From contig NW_026947543.1 in the NCBI RefSeq assembly GCF_034190915.1, positions 2,356,001 to 2,420,000 of the forward strand: a DNA stretch of 64,000 nt, written 5' to 3'. The number at the start of each line of letters is the position of its first letter. The stretch's first letter is position 1. The notes beneath the pieces are model-generated. The model saw nothing but the letters and a program-made list of their open reading frames with translations, ran no database searches and was not told the DNA's origin. Shown here one piece after another: positions 62,137-64,000 of this stretch. The position numbers were made by a program, and so were the translations under genes. This DNA comes from Cavia porcellus (lineage: Eukaryota; Chordata; Mammalia; Rodentia; Caviidae).

Positions 62137-64000
62137 ATTGGTTTTTCAAATTGTTTGTTTTACTATTTTTAAGTTTGGGAGTCAGGGAAGCCCTCACTCA
62201 TAGTGATTTAGACCTCTCCAAAAGCTCTGAAGTTATTCATGTAACAGCTATTACATGTTATAAGTTTCTCCTATTAAAACTTGAAAGTCTAACAGACTCT
62301 GCTACTTTTCATCTAAATTCAGTGTTGCACTAAATTCAGTGTTGGACTTTTTTTTACAAGTCCTTTGAAATGTGTCCTCCTCTAGTCACTGGTCGTGCTG
62401 GAATGTACTTTCTTGTGAAGACTGGAATTGAGCAAATTGACACAAGTACAGTTTGCCACTACTATGGACACCTGGTTAAATATCGAGTTGCCTAAATGGT
62501 GTGTGTTTTACTTTGATCTCTGCTCACACTTTGCTCATCCAGTTAGAACCACAGGTCTCCAGGCCATAGCGTTCTAGGCTTAAACAAGAAAATTTCCATT
62601 CCGGTTTGGGAGTTCATTCGTCTCTCATAATTACTTTTTCCACAAATGTGTGCTCCAGGAGAGTCCCTGTCTAAATGTGGAGAGGCCCATTTTCCTTCTC
62701 TCACTTTCAGACTTTCTAAGAATTTCAGTTACTATAGGTTTGCCCAGACTTGCCATTGTCAAGGGACAGTGCACTTCACTTGAAATTGTGCAGTATTACT
62801 TCATGTGTGTCCATGGAAGTTCCACCAATGGGAAACTCTTGCTGTAGTCATCTCCAAGTGTTTCTGCGTAAGAAAATATAACTAACAAAGGATGTGGTTT
62901 CAAGCAGAATGAGGAATGGAGGGATAATCTTTATTTCAGTGCAGGTTGACGTTTCAAAGAAACAATAATTCCTATGAAATAGAAGGTAAAATCTTTTGTA
63001 AAGAGACATGGATATGACATGCTCAACTTTATGTCACATTTTTTAAAAAGCCAAGGGCATTTGAGAAATTCTTGGCTGCTGAATTGTCCCTTTTTTCAAA
63101 TTTCTCATTGGTAAGACACTCCAGTTTCTTCAAACCATGGTACTGTTCCTTCCATGTAAAAAACCAAAGCAAAAAACAAAATAAATTAAAACAAAACCCA
63201 TCAAATTACATTTGAGAGCACACAATTGCTCAGCAGGCCCACTATTCAAGAAGCTAGAGGTACAGAAGCCTCAGCCTTCAGCCCATGGCCTGAAGTTTTG
63301 TCTCTATCATGGCCCCTCAATTCCCTGGCATGTCCACATTAACTCATGAATGTTTACTCATTTCCTCTTCAAATGCACAGGATCCAATATATTTGAACCC
63401 TGTTCACCTGGGCTGTAATCATCCAAGAACACACCAGAGGAAGGGCAGCCACCCCCTTGCCTGGGGCCTTGGAGCTTAGCACAATAGAAATGGAAACCTG
63501 AACAAGGGGAGCCAAAACAAAGAGAGGAATATTCCTAAAGTCTGAAACACAGAAGCTACCTATAGACCAGTAGAGGGATTTCACAAATTATGTAAGAATC
63601 TCTGTGCACATGCTTGGCATGGTCGCTCATGCTTATAATCCCAGCAATCTGGGGGCTGAGGTGGATGGATCCTTGGGAGTTCCACTCCATCGTGGGCTAC
63701 GAATTTATCTCAAGGCCTCTTTCAACAACTACATAAGATGCTGTTTCCAAAAAGAGGACAACAGAAAACTAGACACACGTGGTCTAGGTCCCGGGGTTCA
63801 CTACATGAGTTGTGGAGTCTAAATATTCCATGCCATGAGAAAATACCTGGGATTTTTAGTGAAAGGGGCATTTGCATCCCTTTTCTAAGGGGTTCCCTTT
63901 CACCATGTTACATTTGAATTCTGGGAAAACCTGCTGGTGACAAGCTATGTAGCATTATGTTGGTTTAGGTATTGAGCTAGTACCTCATGTTTAGTGTTCA
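62137..64000 (+). repeat. Array unit 17 (family B, cut by the window edge)
   Basis: Only the first 1,864 bases are present. They include the A-rich tract, the SINE and the B-type 27-nt segment, and stop before the subrepeats. The array clearly continues past the window. Confidence 0.95.
63610..63730 (+). mobile_element. B1-like SINE, unit 17
   Basis: It reads TGCTTATAATCCC and GAGTTCCACTCCATC, so the B box is further from consensus than in other units. Confidence 0.7.

Larger units (their letters stand above)
1..64000 (+). repeat. Macrosatellite array, about 3.85-3.87 kb unit, 16 full units plus a partial
   Basis: The same sequence recurs from end to end in one orientation, with landmarks spaced 3,846-3,876 bases apart except for one 4,193-base interval. 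The landmark that opens the window returns at 3849, 7698, 11546, 15393, 19240, 23089, 26959, 30833, 34709, 38582, 42455, 46329, 50522, 54391, 58265 and 62137. Unit breaks are arbitrary because no flanking single-copy DNA is present. Units differ by scattered substitutions and small indels. Two length families exist: A on the left and B on the right. No long open reading frame, rRNA or tRNA is visible. The organisation resembles known mammalian macrosatellites such as DXZ4 in unit size and tandem layout, but I see no sequence reason to equate them. Confidence 0.98.

Noticed and set aside
1..64000. CRISPR array or bacterial repeat
   Set aside because: The units are thousands of bases long with no unique spacers, and the embedded 7SL-derived SINE and low CpG content indicate a mammalian genome.

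Overview
The whole 64 kb window is one head-to-tail tandem array, a macrosatellite. It holds 16 complete units of about 3.85-3.87 kb (one enlarged to 4.19 kb) plus a 1.86 kb partial unit at the right edge. All units lie on the same strand, and both window edges fall inside the array, so the true array is longer. No protein-coding gene is supported. The longest open frame is 118 codons, and the small frames that recur once per unit are broken by stops or frameshifts in several units. The DNA is A+T-rich and CpG-poor, and every unit carries a B1-like (7SL-derived) SINE in the same place. This points to a mammal, most likely a rodent; I cannot name the species.

Unit map, given as offset from a unit start set at window base 1: about 1,018-1,060, an A-rich tract with an AATAAA hexamer; 1,471-1,591, the B1-like SINE; about 1,801, a 24-bp indel that separates two unit families; 2,136-2,457 and 2,458-2,778, two diverged copies of a 321-bp subrepeat; 2,396-2,881, a regulatory-looking cluster; 2,882-3,848, no recognised element except short palindromes and a TATA-like word. 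The rest of each unit is sequence I do not recognise.

The cluster is the most interesting part. Each unit has two palindromes GTTGCCAGGCAAC (RFX / X-box type). Each is followed, at a fixed 27-base start-to-start spacing, by an inverted CCAAT box (ATTGG). Then come a TGAGTCA (AP-1 type) site, a third X-box-like GTTGCCATGGAGAC and an AT-rich TATA-like word. Across the array this gives 33 palindromes, 30 of them intact. I infer a repeated promoter or enhancer, perhaps for a tandem non-coding transcript.

The array has a readable history. Units 1-6 are family A (about 3,848 bp). Units 8-17 are family B (about 3,872 bp). Unit 7 is a hybrid, A on the left and B on the right. Inside A there is a two-unit higher-order repeat of about 7.69 kb. 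Inside B there are two recent single-unit duplications, around 37.2-45.0 kb and 50.8-58.6 kb. Unit 13 carries three 321-bp subrepeats instead of two, the middle one chimeric. Unit 5 contains a short B-type patch that looks like gene conversion.
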